Source: Peptococcaceae bacterium
GTDB taxonomy: Bacteria; Bacillota; Peptococcia; Peptococcales; Peptococcaceae
Direction: 5' to 3'
Length of the DNA stretch: 7,831 nt
Assembly (NCBI GenBank): GCA_017383785.1
Contig: JAFNVD010000149.1
Coordinates: forward strand, 1-7,831
A program made the translations under genes and the position numbers. The notes under the pieces are model-generated. The model was not told the DNA's origin and did no database searches. It saw nothing but the letters and a program-made list of their open reading frames with translations. Each line of letters opens with the position of its first letter. Position 1 is the stretch's first letter. Shown piece by piece: positions 6,485-7,831 of the stretch.

Positions 6485-7435
6485 TTAGAACAAGTCGCTA
6501 ACAGAACTTTCTGTATGGATGCGATAAATTGCTTCCCCAATGATTGGAGCAACGGATAATACTTTAATCTTATCGCATTTTTTGTCGCCCAAAGGAATTG
6601 TGTTAGTAGTAACAAGTTCCTGAATTGGGGAGTTTTCGATACGTTCAATTGCAGGACCGGATAATACAGCATGTGTGCAACATGCATCAACACATTTTGC
6701 ACCTCTGTCAATCAGAGCCTGTGCACCGTGTGTAATAGTACCTGCTGTATCAATCATATCGTCTACTAAAATCACTTCTTTGCCTTCAATATCGCCAATG
6801 ATATTCATTACTTCGGATACATTTGGCATAGGTCGTCTCTTATCAATAATAGCCAAAGGTACACCAATCTGCTCAGCCAGATTTCTAGCTCTAGCTACAC
6901 CGCCCATGTCTGGAGAAACCACTACCAGATTCTCTCTATCTTTATGTTTGAAATATTCAGCCAGAATTGGCAAACCAAACAGATTATCTACCGGCATATC
7001 GAAAAAGCCTTGAATCTGCATTGCATGTAAATCCATCGCTAACAGACGGCTTGCACCTGCTTCGGTAATCATATTTGCTACCAATTTTGCTGTAATTGGT
7101 TCACGACCACGAGATTTTCTATCCTGACGAGCATAACCATAGTATGGCAATACAGCAGTAATACGGCTCGCGGAAGCACGACGCAATGCATCTGTCATAA
7201 TTAATAATTCCATTAAATTATCATTTACCGGACTGCAGGTTGGCTGAATAATATAAGCATCGCAGCCACGAACACTTTCATCAATAATTAAGCTAATTTC
7301 ACCATCACTGAAATGTTTTACTTTTGCTGCACCCAGTTTTACACCTAAATACTCAGCAATCTCCTGCGCTAATTCAGGATTGGCATTGCCGGTAAATAAT
7401 TTCAGATTTCCTATTTCTCTTTTTGTATTTGTCAT
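6485..7435 (-). CDS. prs: Ribose-phosphate pyrophosphokinase (PRPP synthetase, class I)
   Basis: This 316-aa cytoplasmic enzyme transfers pyrophosphate from ATP to ribose 5-phosphate to make PRPP, the precursor for purines, pyrimidines, NAD, histidine and tryptophan. Key motifs are all present: LKLFTGNANPELA at the start (11-23), FSDGEI (42-47), the YARQDRKSRGREPI loop (101-114), the PRPP synthetase signature DLHAMQIQGFFD (135-146), the flexible catalytic loop with IDKRRP (197-202, K199 and R201), and the PRPP-binding loop VDDMIDTAGT (224-233). Length matches class I enzymes, which are hexamers that need phosphate and are inhibited by ADP. ATG 7435 is chosen because GGGGGAGA lies five bases upstream; an in-frame TTG at 7450 overlaps that site. 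The gene follows glmU as in Bacillus but is separated by 117 bases and has its own probable promoter. Confidence 0.98.
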   Translation of the reverse strand: MTNTKREIGNLKLFTGNANPELAQEIAEYLGVKLGAAKVKHFSDGEISLIIDESVRGCDAYIIQPTCSPVNDNLMELLIMTDALRRASASRITAVLPYYGYARQDRKSRGREPITAKLVANMITEAGASRLLAMDLHAMQIQGFFDMPVDNLFGLPILAEYFKHKDRENLVVVSPDMGGVARARNLAEQIGVPLAIIDKRRPMPNVSEVMNIIGDIEGKEVILVDDMIDTAGTITHGAQALIDRGAKCVDACCTHAVLSGPAIERIENSPIQELVTTNTIPLGDKKCDKIKVLSVAPIIGEAIYRIHTESSVSDLF

Positions 7436-7440
7436 TCTGG

Positions 7441-7448
7441 TCTCCCCC
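7441..7448 (-). promoter_or_regulatory. Ribosome binding site that sets the prs start
   Basis: GGGGGAGA on the - strand, followed by CCAGA and then ATG 7435. It lies inside the longer frame opened by TTG at 7450, which makes the 316-aa product the better choice and matches the N-terminus usual for the family. Confidence 0.75.
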
Positions 7449-7470
7449 AATCAGTTAAGTAACTATACTT

Positions 7471-7499
7471 ATAATACCGAATTCAAACGATAAACTCAA
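7471..7499 (-). promoter_or_regulatory. Probable sigma-A promoter of prs
   Basis: On the - strand, TTGAGT (7494-7499) and TATTAT (7471-7476) are spaced by exactly 17 bp. They match the -35 consensus at four of six positions and the -10 at five of six. Transcription would start about seven bases after the -10, leaving a leader of roughly 30 nt before the prs start, so prs can be transcribed apart from glmU. The spacer contains a CCGAA core that resembles half of a PurR box (see findings). Confidence 0.6.
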
Positions 7500-7544
7500 C
7501 CATTATTTGTCGATATCTTAAGAAAAAATAAAAGTTTTTACGAA

Positions 7545-7561
7545 AAACAATGTTATTGTTT
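7545..7561 (-). terminator. Possible weak AT-rich terminator at the end of glmU
   Basis: An inverted repeat AAACAAT / ATTGTTT (7545-7551 and 7555-7561) with a 3-nt loop overlaps the glmU stop codon. On the - strand it is followed by a T-rich stretch (TTCGTAAAAACTTTTATTTTTT). The stem is entirely AT-rich apart from one C-G pair, so it would be unstable and at most partly terminating. Confidence 0.3.
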
Positions 7562-7831
7562 CTTTTTAATTGCCTGGCGTTTACTCCATTCTTCTTTTAG
7601 ACGCAATTCTCCACGCACAACAGCTAATGTATCAGCCGGAACGTCTTTGGTAATGGTAGAGCCTGCACCAATAAATGCTTTTTCTTCAACAGTAACCGGC
7701 GCAACTAAATTTGTATTGCTGCCAATAAAAGCTCCATCATGAATAATGGTCTGGTACTTATTTACACCATCATAGTTGCAAGTAATTGTACCACAACCTA
7801 TATTCACACCACTGCCTACAGTTGCATCCCC
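7553..7831 (-). CDS. glmU: Bifunctional GlmU, C-terminal acetyltransferase end only
   Basis: This is the last 92 codons of GlmU; the start lies beyond the right edge. The protein acetylates glucosamine-1-phosphate (C-terminal domain) and then adds UMP (N-terminal pyrophosphorylase domain) to make UDP-GlcNAc for peptidoglycan and, in diderms, LPS. The visible part is the end of the left-handed beta-helix, with hexapeptide repeats: GDATVGSGVNIGCGTITCNYDG, then NKYQTIIHDGAFIGSNTNLVAPVTV and AFIGAGSTITKDVP. The NYDG-x-NK stretch is the acetyl-CoA/active-site region of the family. It ends in a basic tail (KRQAIKKKQ). It shares the strand and the usual order with prs. The N-terminal half cannot be assessed. 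Confidence 0.95.
   Translation of the reverse strand, partial: GDATVGSGVNIGCGTITCNYDGVNKYQTIIHDGAFIGSNTNLVAPVTVEEKAFIGAGSTITKDVPADTLAVVRGELRLKEEWSKRQAIKKKQ

Noticed and set aside
6418..6711. Open frame of 97 codons on the - strand overlapping the prs 3' end and the prs-pth gap
   Set aside because: It lies in another frame within prs, which is unmistakable; it has no ribosome binding site or recognisable domain.

Overview
The window looks like a core chromosomal segment of a Bacillota bacterium. The Gram-positive-type HtpG end, the strong AGGAGG-type ribosome binding sites and the order glmU-prs-pth-mfd (shared with Bacillus and its relatives) support this. The moderately AT-rich composition and a SurA/PrsA-like lipoprotein directly after mfd would fit Negativicutes (Veillonella, Acidaminococcus or Phascolarctobacterium-like). 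That narrower placement is an inference from gene order and style, not a match.

Layout: the left edge carries the 3' end of htpG (Hsp90) on the + strand. A strong hairpin that can terminate transcription in both directions separates it from the rest. Everything else is on the - strand. Read in the direction of transcription (right to left), it runs: the 3' end of glmU, a short gap with a likely promoter, prs (PRPP synthetase), a gap with a GC-rich hairpin, pth (peptidyl-tRNA hydrolase), mfd (transcription-repair coupling factor), a short gap with an extended -10 promoter, a parvulin-type peptidyl-prolyl isomerase lipoprotein, and a cytoplasmic Sel1-repeat protein. There is no gene-free stretch over about 120 bases.

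Functionally this is housekeeping: UDP-GlcNAc synthesis for the envelope (glmU), PRPP for nucleotides (prs), recycling of stalled peptidyl-tRNA (pth), rescue and repair at stalled RNA polymerase (mfd), and folding of exported proteins (the lipoprotein). The Sel1 protein is the least understood member. Start codons for sel1, pth and prs were moved inward from the longest reading frames because the ribosome binding sites lie inside those longer frames.

I saw no mobile element, CRISPR array, tRNA or rRNA, and no convincing undescribed system. The items most worth a second look are regulatory: the separate promoter of the foldase/Sel1 pair, the hairpin between prs and pth, the palindrome after sel1, and a possible PurR-like site in the prs promoter.
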